Origin: Kribbella caucasensis
Lineage (GTDB): Bacteria > Actinomycetota > Actinomycetes > Propionibacteriales > Kribbellaceae
Length of the DNA: 64,000 nt
Assembly: GCF_004361855.1 (NCBI RefSeq)
Contig: NZ_SNWQ01000012.1
Span: 62,001 to 126,000 of the forward strand
Direction of reading: 5' to 3'
The notes beneath the pieces are model-generated. The model ran no database searches, was not told where the DNA came from, and saw only the letters and a program-made list of their open reading frames with translations. The position numbers and the translations under genes are program-made. Below are positions 27,223-34,941 of this stretch, one piece after another (the first letter of the stretch is position 1; each line of letters opens with the position of its first letter).

Positions 27223-27756
27223 GTGTCGACGCAATTGATTGTTCTCAACGGGGGATCCAGTTCCGGCAAGTCTGGCATCATTCGGTGTCTTCAGGCGGTC
27301 CTGCCTGAGCCTTGGCTGACGTTCGGGGCCGACAGCTTCGTCGATGCGCTGCCGGCCGCGATGCAGGCGTCGGACGCTGGGATCGATTTCGGTCTGAATG
27401 GCGAGGTGAGCGTCGGGCCGGTGTTCCGGAAGCTGGAGGCGGCCTGGGTGGCCGGCATCATCGCGATGAGCCGGGCCTGCGCCAAGATCATCATCGACGA
27501 GGTCTTCCTTGGTGGACAGGCCTCGCAGCGCCGATGGGTTGATGCCGCCGGCAACCTCGAGATCCTCTGGGTCGGCGTGCGATGCGACCCGGACGTTGCC
27601 GCGGGCCGCGAGATCGCCCGAGGTGACCGGACCGCCGGAATGGCCGCATTGCAAGCAGATGTGGTCCACCAGGGCGTCAAGTACGACGTGGAGGTGGACA
27701 CCACCGACACCGAGGCAATCGACTGCGCTCACGCCATCGCCCGCCACGTCAAGTAG
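27223..27756 (+). CDS. Chloramphenicol phosphotransferase-like P-loop kinase
   Basis: A cytosolic kinase of 177 residues. Walker A is GGSSSGKS at residues 10-17, and Asp37 in TFGADSFVD aligns with the catalytic Asp37 of chloramphenicol 3-O-phosphotransferase. LWVGVRCDPDVAAGREIARGDR forms the lid region, and DVEVDTTDTEAIDCAHAIA the C-terminus. The family phosphorylates chloramphenicol in the producer Streptomyces venezuelae, but most homologues have unknown substrates. GTG 27223 is chosen because TATCGT (27211-27216) lies six bases upstream. Confidence 0.85.
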   Translation: MSTQLIVLNGGSSSGKSGIIRCLQAVLPEPWLTFGADSFVDALPAAMQASDAGIDFGLNGEVSVGPVFRKLEAAWVAGIIAMSRACAKIIIDEVFLGGQASQRRWVDAAGNLEILWVGVRCDPDVAAGREIARGDRTAGMAALQADVVHQGVKYDVEVDTTDTEAIDCAHAIARHVK

Positions 27757-27773
27757 CCGGCGCTCGTGCGGCC

Positions 27774-27803
27774 GGAGTGGCGACCATCGTCGGCCGCCAC
27801 TCC
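27774..27803. terminator. Bidirectional hairpin after the CPT-like gene
   Basis: GGAGTGGCG (27774-27782) pairs with CGCCACTCC (27795-27803) around a 12-base loop, between the end of the kinase gene and the end of the convergent small gene. No T tract follows. Confidence 0.6.
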
Positions 27804-27820
27804 GTCCGGCGGCTGCTCGC

Positions 27821-28027
27821 TCAGCAGCTGCCGATGTCGTGGCTGTGCAGCGCGATCAGGTGCCCCTCACCATCGAAGTCGGCGTAGACCTCGGTGAGCA
27901 CGTGCCCGTGGCAAAGATCGCCAAGGTGGACGCCCCCGATCCCGCCCTGGTCACTGGCCAACATCGGCAACCGCAACTTGGGCCGATCCTTCTTCGCAGC
28001 CGCGTAGTCCGTGGAGTTGTCGTCCAT
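27821..28027 (-). CDS. Small 68-residue protein with C-terminal His/Cys motifs
   Basis: MDDNSTDYAAAKKDRPKLRL opens the protein; a clustered HLGDLCHGH and a C-terminal HSHDIGSC supply two Cys and five His in the last 36 residues. It has GGAGGGG in good position before the ATG. No known family. The soluble, Cys/His-ended small protein could bind a metal or be a modified peptide; both ideas are speculative. A terminator hairpin lies just downstream. Confidence 0.6.
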   Translation of the reverse strand: MDDNSTDYAAAKKDRPKLRLPMLASDQGGIGGVHLGDLCHGHVLTEVYADFDGEGHLIALHSHDIGSC

Positions 28028-28145
28028 GGTTCCCCTCCAGTTTGCTCTGACCTTCCACTGAGCCAAGCCTCCGCCCATTCCTTCAGACAGCCTTAAAGGC
28101 GCCGTGATGCCTCGATCACACTCGGCCGTCGCCCGTTGCGAACCT

Positions 28146-28164
28146 ACATACGCGTCTGTATGTT
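28146..28164 (+). promoter_or_regulatory. TetR autoregulatory operator over the -10 box
   Basis: ACATAC-GCGTCT-GTATGT (28146-28163) is a perfect 6-bp inverted repeat. TATGTT (28159-28164) inside its right arm lies seven bases before the TetR start codon, so a bound repressor would cover the -10 element. Confidence 0.65.
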
Positions 28165-28171
28165 TCTGAGC

Positions 28172-28792
28172 ATGAGGAGCGACCGGGTCACCCAGGCTGA
28201 TCGACGGGCGCGGTCGCGCAACGCATTGCTCGAGTCGGCCGCGCGGGGCCTGTCCCGCTATGGCTACGGCAACCTGGTGCTCGAGCAGGTGGCAACGGAC
28301 GCCGGGTATACCCGTGGCGCGCTGTACCACCAGTTCAAGGACAAGCAGGACCTGACGCTGGCCGTGCTCGAGTGGATCCTCCAGACCTGGACTGAGGAGG
28401 TCGGCGTCCTGGTCGAGAAGGAGTCGGAGCCGGTCGCGGCCTTGCTCGCACTCGCGCGCGGTCACGCGGTCTTCTGCCGACGGGACATCGCGCGGGTCGC
28501 GGTCGCGTTGCGGCTGGAGTTCTCCGGTCAGGATCACGTCATCGGGCGCGCGGTGGAAGACGCATACGAGCTGCTCGTCAAGCGCTGCGTGCGACTCATC
28601 AACGCCGGCCGCAAGGCAGGCGCTATCCCGCCCGGCCCGCCGACCCGATCCCTCGCTCTCGCTTTCCTCGGCGCGTTCGAGGGCGCCGTGATCGCACTCG
28701 ACGGCCAGGCGCCGCACGACGAGCTGCTCGCGGCCCGCGCCGCAGCCGGAGTACTGGGACTCGATCCCCTGACCGCAACCCGCCGCCCCTGA
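28172..28792 (+). CDS. TetR/AcrR family transcriptional regulator
   Basis: A regulator of 206 residues. The helix-turn-helix is at about residues 25-50 (NLVLEQVATDAGYTRGALYHQFKDKQDL), and the C-terminal ligand domain ends LAFLGAFEGAVIALDGQ. ATG 28172 is preferred over a TTG at 28136, which would start inside the operator. The DUF2867 gene starts 18 bases later, so the two form an operon under the palindrome. Ligand unknown. Confidence 0.9.
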   Translation: MRSDRVTQADRRARSRNALLESAARGLSRYGYGNLVLEQVATDAGYTRGALYHQFKDKQDLTLAVLEWILQTWTEEVGVLVEKESEPVAALLALARGHAVFCRRDIARVAVALRLEFSGQDHVIGRAVEDAYELLVKRCVRLINAGRKAGAIPPGPPTRSLALAFLGAFEGAVIALDGQAPHDELLAARAAAGVLGLDPLTATRRP

Positions 28793-28809
28793 TCTGGAGG
28801 CCATGCGAC

Positions 28810-29454
28810 ATGAAGCTCCCCAAGACCGCACATACGGACCTGCCTTGGCGAATCCACGAGGTCGCGCCCGACTTCACCCTGTACGACGTGTGGGCGCTGC
28901 CGACCCCGGGAGGTCCGGACGACTTCCCGCGACTGGTCCGCCAGGTTGCCGGAGGTGACACGGCCGACAACCCCTCCTGGATCGCTCGCATCCTCTTCAA
29001 GATCCGCTGGAAACTCGGGGAGCTATTCGGCTGGGACGACCCCGATTCCGGCGTCGGCTCCCGCGTCCCACGGCTGCTTGACCGACTGCCGGCCGACCTG
29101 CGCGACGGTCCGCAGGGTCCCGAGCTCGACAAGCTCCCCTTCACCACGGTCTACCTGACCGACAACGAGTGGGCCGCCGAAATGGCCAACCGCACCGTCC
29201 ACGCCGTGATGCACCTCAGCTGGGTCCCCGACGACGACGGCGGCTACCGCGGCCAGATGGCCGTCCTGGTCAAACCCAACGGCCTCTTCGGCAGGGCCTA
29301 CATGGCTGCAATCGCCCCGTTCCGCCACCTGATCGTCTACCCACCCCTGATGCAAGGCATCGCCCGCGAATGGCAGGCGAGCTCGGCCCCGGCTGGTACG
29401 CCGCTCGCAAGGGCCAGGTCATCGTCGAAGTCCGCGACGAGTACAGCGAACTGA
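28810..29454 (+). CDS. DUF2867 family protein, probably frameshifted near its end
   Basis: A protein of 214 residues whose first about 190 match DUF2867 style (KLPKTAHTDLPWRIHEVAPDFTL, DVWALPTPGG, NRTVHAVMHLSWV, LVKPNGLFGRAYMAAI, FRHLIVYPPLMQ). After REWQ the frame turns into low-complexity SSAPAGTPLARARSSS, while the other frame continues with GC3-rich, protein-like sequence (ELGPGWYAARKGQVIVEV, then ALNRLP) up to a stop at 29505-29507. Loss of one base near 29373-29381 would explain this, so the real gene may extend to 29507. It is co-transcribed with the TetR gene. The function of the family is unknown. Confidence 0.8.
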   Translation: MKLPKTAHTDLPWRIHEVAPDFTLYDVWALPTPGGPDDFPRLVRQVAGGDTADNPSWIARILFKIRWKLGELFGWDDPDSGVGSRVPRLLDRLPADLRDGPQGPELDKLPFTTVYLTDNEWAAEMANRTVHAVMHLSWVPDDDGGYRGQMAVLVKPNGLFGRAYMAAIAPFRHLIVYPPLMQGIAREWQASSAPAGTPLARARSSSKSATSTAN

Positions 29455-29546
29455 CCAACGACGGAGCCAAGAGCATCCTGGCAGTCGCCCTCAACCGGCT
29501 CCCCTGACTGCCTGACGCACTCGGTCTGGTCAGCGCCGGCTAGTTG

Positions 29547-29577
29547 TCCTATTGTCGTATTTGAGTAGGACAATAGG
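29547..29577 (+). promoter_or_regulatory. Operator region of the YtrA-type regulator
   Basis: Two interlaced inverted repeats lie just before the gene: GTCCTA (29547-29552) with TAGGAC (29566-29571), and CCTATTGT (29548-29555) with ACAATAGG (29570-29577). This arrangement fits a GntR/YtrA dimer site controlling its own ABC exporter operon. Confidence 0.55.
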
Positions 29578-29588
29578 GGAGGTCGGCC

Positions 29589-29987
29589 GTGATCGAGTTT
29601 CATCTCGACGGTCACTCGAAGGTCGCGACGTACATGCAGTTGGTGCAGCAGGTGAGGCAGTCGCTGCGGCTCGGGTTGATCGATCCGGGTGATCAGCTGC
29701 CGCGGGTGCGGGAGGTTGCGGAGGCGCTGGCGATCAACCCGAACACGGTGCTGAAGGCGTACCGGCAGTTGGAGCTCGAAGGGCTGGTCTCCGCGCGTCC
29801 GGGCGTCGGCACGTTCGTGACGCGGTCGCTGGCCGGTCCGTCGCTGGCGAACCAGGCGGCACTCCGGCACGACCTGATCGGTTGGCTCAGTCAGGCCAGG
29901 GCCGCGGGGCTGGACCAGGAGGACATCGTCGCCCTGGTCGAGACGACGCTGCGGGCCACGTTTCAGGAGGGGATAGCGGAAGCATGA
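29589..29987 (+). CDS. GntR family (YtrA-type) transcriptional regulator
   Basis: A short GntR protein of 132 residues with a winged helix at the N-terminus (TYMQLVQQVRQSLRLGLIDPGDQLPRVREVAEALAINPNTV) and only a short dimerising tail. That build is the YtrA subfamily, which typically represses a downstream ABC transporter. GGGGAGG precedes GTG 29589. Its stop overlaps the ATPase start (ATGA). Palindromes just upstream suggest autoregulation. Confidence 0.9.
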   Translation: MIEFHLDGHSKVATYMQLVQQVRQSLRLGLIDPGDQLPRVREVAEALAINPNTVLKAYRQLELEGLVSARPGVGTFVTRSLAGPSLANQAALRHDLIGWLSQARAAGLDQEDIVALVETTLRATFQEGIAEA

Positions 29988-30892
29988 GTACGGTGCTGGA
30001 AACCACCGGCCTGGGCAAGCGGTATGGCGGGACCTGGGCACTGCGGGATTGCACGCTGCGGCTCCCGGCCGGCCGGGTTGCCGCTCTGGTCGGCCCGAAC
30101 GGTGCAGGCAAGACGACGCTGCTGCACCTCGCGGTCGGCCTGCTGCGGCCGGACGCCGGAACGGTCCAGGTTCTCGGCCGTACGCCGGCCGCCGACTCGG
30201 GACTGCTGACGAGGATCGGGTTCGTTGCCCAGGACTCGCCGCTGTACCCGGACTTCACGGTTCCGGATCTGCTCAAGATGGGCCAGAAGCTCAACCAGCG
30301 TTGGGATTCCGAGTTTGCGTCCGCCCGGCTCGAACGGCTGAGGATCCCGTTCGACCGCAAGGTCGGCAAGCTGTCCGGCGGCCAGCGAGCCCAGGTGGCG
30401 CTCGCCCTCGCATTGGCCAAGCGTCCCGAGTTCCTGCTGCTGGACGAGCCGGTGGCCAGCCTCGACCCGCTGGCCCGGCGCGAGTTTCTTCAGGCGCTGA
30501 TGGGAGGGGTCGCGGATGACGGAACGACCGTGCTGCTCTCCTCGCATCTGGTGGCCGACCTGGAGCGGGTCTGCGACTACTTGATCGTGTTGCAGGAATC
30601 GCGGGTACAGGTCCTCGGCTCGGTCGATGACCTGCTCGCAGAGCACCAGGTGCTGATCGGTCCGCGTCGCGCGGCGGCTCAGGCTTCGCCGGCCGGTGTC
30701 GCGTCTGTGATTCGGGAGAGCCATACAGACAAGCAGTCAACGCTGTTGGTGCGTACCAACGGTCCGATCCTCGACCCCGCCTGGACCACCCGCGATCTGA
30801 GTCTCGAGGATCTGGTGCTCGCCTACCTCGCCGACCCGTCGGCCGGAGTACTGCCAGGGCCGTCGCCGCTCGGGATGGATTTGACGTCATGA
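29984..30892 (+). CDS. ABC transporter ATP-binding protein
   Basis: An ATPase of 302 residues. Walker A is GPNGAGKTT, the signature LSGGQRAQVALALALA, Walker B FLLLDEPVASLD, and the switch His lies in LLSSHLVADL. The C-terminal 90 residues resemble the extra domain of exporter ATPases. It overlaps the regulator before it and the permease after it by four bases each. With the permease it forms an exporter of unknown substrate, likely a peptide or antibiotic, as is usual for YtrA-controlled systems. Confidence 0.92.
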   Translation: MSTVLETTGLGKRYGGTWALRDCTLRLPAGRVAALVGPNGAGKTTLLHLAVGLLRPDAGTVQVLGRTPAADSGLLTRIGFVAQDSPLYPDFTVPDLLKMGQKLNQRWDSEFASARLERLRIPFDRKVGKLSGGQRAQVALALALAKRPEFLLLDEPVASLDPLARREFLQALMGGVADDGTTVLLSSHLVADLERVCDYLIVLQESRVQVLGSVDDLLAEHQVLIGPRRAAAQASPAGVASVIRESHTDKQSTLLVRTNGPILDPAWTTRDLSLEDLVLAYLADPSAGVLPGPSPLGMDLTS

Positions 30893-31893
30893 TCTGGATG
30901 ACTTGGCGCCAGCACCGCCAGCAGGTCCTGTTCGTGCTCATCGGCATGGTGGCGGTGAGTGCGCTGATCCTGCCGACCGGGCTCAGGATGCACGACGTCT
31001 TCACGGACAGCGGCCTGGCGGACTGCCTCCGCCGGACCGGCGACGCCGAGTTCGTCACCGTCGGCCCCGGCTCGAACGACTGCGCCGAGCTCGCGAATCA
31101 GTTCCTGGCCAGGTTCGGGAATCTGCAGCCGCTCGCGGTCCTGTTCGCCGTACTGCCGTTGCTGGTCGGGTTGTTCCTCGGTGCGCCACTGGTTGCCCGT
31201 GAGGTCGAGCTCGGTACCCACCGGCTGGTCTGGACCCAGGGGGTCAGCAGGTTGCGCTGGGCAATGATCAAGTTCGGCCTGATCGGAACCGGCTGCCTCG
31301 CGATCGCCACGGCGTACACACTGCTGCTGAGCTGGTGGATCCGGCCGCTGAACGGGGCGAACGGCAGCCGCTTCACGGTGCTGATCTTCGACCAGCAGGG
31401 GATCGTACCGATCGGCTACACCCTGTTCGCGGTGGCGCTGGGCATCTTCGCCGGCACCGTGAGCGGGAAGGTGATGCCGGCGATGGCGACCACGCTGGTC
31501 GGCTTCCTCGCAGTACGGCTTCTCGTCGCCGGGGTGGCGCGGCCGCACTTCCAGGCCCAGCGGGAGCGCAAGTTCCCGGTCACCAGCCAGGTCGAGCCGA
31601 ACCAGCTCAACGGCGACTGGATCATCCATGTCGGCATCTACAACTCGTCGGGCGTGCAGGTTGCGGCGAACCAGCAACGATCGTGCCGCCCCGAATCGCC
31701 GTCGCCTTCACCGAGCGCGACGCCGGCCGGGCCCACGCCAGAGGGTTGCGAGGAGGGCCTCTACAACCTGCAGATCTACCAGCCGGGCAGCCGGTTCTGG
31801 CTCTTCCAGACGATCGAAACCGGCATCTTCGTCGCGCTGGCCGCGGTGCTGGTCATCTTGGCCGTCTACCGAGTACGGCGCCGCATCTCCTGA
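30889..31893 (+). CDS. ABC exporter permease
   Basis: A membrane protein of 334 residues with about six spans (for example VLFVLIGMVAVSALILPTG, LAVLFAVLPLLVGLFLGAPLVA, TIETGIFVALAAVLVILAVY). A large extracytoplasmic loop lies between the last two spans and holds a Ser/Pro-rich patch (SPSPSPSATPAGPTPEG) and Cys residues. It is the ABC2-type partner of the ATPase encoded immediately upstream. Confidence 0.88.
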   Translation: MIWMTWRQHRQQVLFVLIGMVAVSALILPTGLRMHDVFTDSGLADCLRRTGDAEFVTVGPGSNDCAELANQFLARFGNLQPLAVLFAVLPLLVGLFLGAPLVAREVELGTHRLVWTQGVSRLRWAMIKFGLIGTGCLAIATAYTLLLSWWIRPLNGANGSRFTVLIFDQQGIVPIGYTLFAVALGIFAGTVSGKVMPAMATTLVGFLAVRLLVAGVARPHFQAQRERKFPVTSQVEPNQLNGDWIIHVGIYNSSGVQVAANQQRSCRPESPSPSPSATPAGPTPEGCEEGLYNLQIYQPGSRFWLFQTIETGIFVALAAVLVILAVYRVRRRIS

Positions 31894-31953
31894 TGTATCT
31901 CCGGGCGTGCTGCTGACTCTGGTTAGTAGGGGATCTTCCAGAGGGGGAGCGTC

Positions 31954-32832
31954 ATGGAGTTGCCGAGTGGGCCTGAGATCAGGACGTACCGGTACGTGCG
32001 GCTCGCGATGATCGCGGTGCTGCTGATGTTGGCTGTGTCGGTGGTGATCGAGCGGGTGAAGACGGACCCGGGTTGCTGGCAAGGATCGATCAGCGCGTAC
32101 TACTACACGCCGGTCCATGCGGTCTTCGTCGGCGCGCTGCTCGCCGTCGCCGTCTGCATGGTGGTCCTCAAGGGGAACACGAATCTGGAAGACGTCCTGC
32201 TGAACCTCGGCGGCATGTTCGCACCGGTCGTTGCCCTGGTACCGACCCCGAATGCGGGCTCCTGCTGGTCGGAACGCGTTATGTTGACCGACGCGACACC
32301 GAGCATCGTCAACAACATGTGGGGACTCTTCGCCGCGGGTGGGCTCGGCATCGTGATCACGATCTGGCTCTGGCGGAAAGCAGAGCCGGGCGATTGGGAT
32401 CAGCGGCAAACTATTGCCCTGGTCGTGTCGATCGGCATCTTCGTCGTCGGACTCATCTGGTTCATCGGGCTCCGCTCCAACTTCGAGGCCAACGCTCACT
32501 ACTGGACCGCCGTTCTCCTGTTCGTCATGATCATCTGGATCGTGTTCCAGAACGCGAGGCAATCACGGAACAGTCCCGAGGCCGAACGGCGGCTAGGGCC
32601 CTGGCCGCCTCGTCTGTACTTCGTGATCGCCGGCCTGATGGCGGTATGCGTCATCCTCGGCTTGGTGGGATGGAGAGCTGACTGGAGGAACGTGGTGTTG
32701 CTGGTCGAGGCGGCGTTGATCCTGTTGTTCTTGGCCTTCTGGGCGATTCAGACGGTGGAACTCTGGGATCGAGGCCTGCGCGCGGACCCGAGTGAGCCCG
32801 AGGCGAAACACCTGAAGGTGCCGACTCCGTGA
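31954..32832 (+). CDS. Hypothetical multi-pass membrane protein
   Basis: A protein of 292 residues with about eight hydrophobic segments; YVRLAMIAVLLMLAVSVVI begins it, followed by SISAYYYTPVHAVFVGALLAVAVCM, a motif shared with uncharacterised DUF998-like membrane proteins. GAGGGGGAG precedes the ATG. The end overlaps the HD-domain gene by four bases (GTGA), so the two are coupled. Function unknown. Confidence 0.78.
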   Translation: MELPSGPEIRTYRYVRLAMIAVLLMLAVSVVIERVKTDPGCWQGSISAYYYTPVHAVFVGALLAVAVCMVVLKGNTNLEDVLLNLGGMFAPVVALVPTPNAGSCWSERVMLTDATPSIVNNMWGLFAAGGLGIVITIWLWRKAEPGDWDQRQTIALVVSIGIFVVGLIWFIGLRSNFEANAHYWTAVLLFVMIIWIVFQNARQSRNSPEAERRLGPWPPRLYFVIAGLMAVCVILGLVGWRADWRNVVLLVEAALILLFLAFWAIQTVELWDRGLRADPSEPEAKHLKVPTP

Positions 32833-33560
32833 CAGCCTGGGGACCTGAGACGCTGAGTGTGCGGGACAAGGTTTGCTTCTTGCCCGATGTGGCCGCGCGA
32901 CTGGGCTCCACGCTCCTCGGACTGGCGGCGTACCGGCTTGGCAAACGAGGACCATCGCTGTCGCCGAACCTGGATCCTCCGCCGACGCCCTGGGCGACAA
33001 CAGCCGAGTCCCACGGCCGCGACGTACTGTGGCGCGAGTTCTATGACCATTCCCTTCGTACGTGGTGCTTCGGCCTTGCCCTGGCAGAAGCCGACGGCAT
33101 CGGACTCGATCGGGAACTCTTCTACGTCGCGGCGATGCTGCACGACGTCGGGCTCCGGAAACCGACAGCCGATCGATGCTTCACGTACGCCGGAGCCGAG
33201 GCCGCCGAATCAACAGCACCACCCCACACGCCACGGGACGAAATCGAGCAGGTCAAGACCGCGATCCTCGCCCACATCGACATCCGAGCGCCCAAGGACC
33301 CTCTCGGCCACTACCTCCAAGCCGGATCCCTGCTAGACCTCGCCGGCACCCGGATCACAGCCGTCGACCCAGAGATCCTGTCTGAGGCCTGTACCAAGTG
33401 GAGCCGAGCCAACTTCCCCGAAACGTGCCGATCTCTTTGGCTCCAGGAATGCCGACGCTCCCCCCACGGCCGAGCCGCCTACGCCCGCCGCCCAGGCTGC
33501 CTCCTACTAGCGACCCGGCTCAACCCTCTCGACTGGAAACAGCGCCCTGTACGTGGATGA
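32829..33560 (+). CDS. HD domain-containing putative phosphohydrolase
   Basis: A cytosolic protein of 243 residues with the HD pattern: an upstream His (FYDHSLRTWCFG), the central LHDVG metal pair and a distal HIDI. Such proteins hydrolyse nucleotides or cyclic phosphates. It resembles bacterial HD proteins annotated as cyanamide-hydratase-like; that assignment is tentative. GTG 32829 overlaps the previous stop. Its last 41 bases overlap the convergent CapA gene, an unusually long tail-to-tail overlap. Confidence 0.82.
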   Translation: MTAWGPETLSVRDKVCFLPDVAARLGSTLLGLAAYRLGKRGPSLSPNLDPPPTPWATTAESHGRDVLWREFYDHSLRTWCFGLALAEADGIGLDRELFYVAAMLHDVGLRKPTADRCFTYAGAEAAESTAPPHTPRDEIEQVKTAILAHIDIRAPKDPLGHYLQAGSLLDLAGTRITAVDPEILSEACTKWSRANFPETCRSLWLQECRRSPHGRAAYARRPGCLLLATRLNPLDWKQRPVRG

Positions 33561-34941
33561 CTCCTACTTGGTCTTCGATGTCGATTTGGGTTCCGAAGGG
33601 TTTGGAGAGTTCTTGTAGGCGGTTGAGAATGCGTAGCGCCGATTCGGCCGGAGCGAGGGTGGGGATTCCGCGATCTGCGTCTCGGGCGGGCGACCAGTGG
33701 AGTTCGATGGGGTGGAGGCGTACGTCGTACAGGTTGCCGTGGTTGCTGTAGCGGCATACGGCGACGACGCTCTCGTACCAGATGCGCTCCTTGAACACGC
33801 CGTAGACCCGTTTGTGCTCAAGGAACTCTGCTTCGGTGATCGACTCGGCCCGGTCGTCTTCGGCGATTCGTCGGCAGTCCGATGTGAACGCCTTCTCGTA
33901 TCCGTCAGGTGTGAGCGGCTGCTGGGTGTTGATCATGAAGAAGAAGTTGCCGAGCGAGTAGAAGATGGGTCGCTGTCGGTAGATCTCGATGCCGCGCAGC
34001 TGGTGCGGGCCGTGCCCGACGAACGCGTCGGCGCCGTTGTCGATGGCCTGGCGGGCCAGCACGGTGAGGAAGTCGGGCGGTTCGGGGCTGTAGTTGCCTG
34101 GTTCATGGGTGTGCATACCGAAGACGGCGAAGTCGGACGTCTGCTTTCCTTGGCGGAGGTTTCGCAGGATCTCGGTCCGGTCGTGGTCGTGCATCGAGAA
34201 GGTGAACTCGATCCCGCTGCCGGCGACGGGGTTGGCGACGTACGTCGTTCCGAAAAGGGTCACCGAGCCGGTCGTCTCGTCGGTTGCCACGATTGACGGG
34301 CGGATCGAGCCTGACGGCTGGGAGTCGCGGATCGCCGCGAGTTGCGCGAGTTGGTCTGGTGCGACCTGCACGTATCGGGTTGTCCTCAGCGCACTGACAC
34401 CGGGCCTGCCACGAATCTGCCCCAACGGGTTGGCGGCGCGCGACATGACTTCGAACCTCGATGCCGCCGCGACCATGCTGACCCGACCCGCTGGAACGTG
34501 CAGGAACCTCGGCGATCTGGCCTCAGCGAGCGTCTGACCGGTACCGGCGTGCACGATTCCCGCCTTGTCCAGAAGATTGTCGGTGGATCGCATGCCCTGT
34601 ACGCCGAAGTCCGTGGTGTGGTTGTTGGCCCGGCTGAGGAGGTTGAAACCCATCGCCGCAAGGTCCTGTGGGACCCTCGGCGAGCTGATCACCCAGGCTC
34701 CGCCGGCCTCGGCTTCCGGCCAACCGCCGAACTCGGCCAAGTCGATCGCTGTGCTCTCGAAGTTCCCCACCGTGACGTCGGAACTCTGCAACAGTTCGAC
34801 GAGTTCCGGTGACTCGCGCTGAAGCCGTGGCAGCAGTACGTCGTCGATCAGCAGATCGCCGGTCGCCGCCAACGTGAAGCCGTCCGCCACGGCGGCATTC
34901 CGCCACGACTCGTCGAGCATGCCTTCGTCGAATGAGCTCAT
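33520..34941 (-). CDS. CapA/PgsA family metallophosphatase-like protein
   Basis: A protein of 473 residues of the poly-gamma-glutamate synthesis CapA fold. The metal motifs are visible: TLAATGDLLIDD, VGNFESTA, RANNHTTDFG, FGMHTHEP and FVGHGPHQLRGIEIY with YSLGNFFF. No signal peptide or membrane helix is visible, unlike classical PgsA, so this member may be cytosolic. It is the last gene of the oligopeptide ABC operon, and its start overlaps the CocE stop by four bases. In that setting a role in handling gamma-glutamyl or peptide material is plausible but inferred. Confidence 0.85.
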   Translation of the reverse strand: MSSFDEGMLDESWRNAAVADGFTLAATGDLLIDDVLLPRLQRESPELVELLQSSDVTVGNFESTAIDLAEFGGWPEAEAGGAWVISSPRVPQDLAAMGFNLLSRANNHTTDFGVQGMRSTDNLLDKAGIVHAGTGQTLAEARSPRFLHVPAGRVSMVAAASRFEVMSRAANPLGQIRGRPGVSALRTTRYVQVAPDQLAQLAAIRDSQPSGSIRPSIVATDETTGSVTLFGTTYVANPVAGSGIEFTFSMHDHDRTEILRNLRQGKQTSDFAVFGMHTHEPGNYSPEPPDFLTVLARQAIDNGADAFVGHGPHQLRGIEIYRQRPIFYSLGNFFFMINTQQPLTPDGYEKAFTSDCRRIAEDDRAESITEAEFLEHKRVYGVFKERIWYESVVAVCRYSNHGNLYDVRLHPIELHWSPARDADRGIPTLAPAESALRILNRLQELSKPFGTQIDIEDQVGVIHVQGAVSSREG

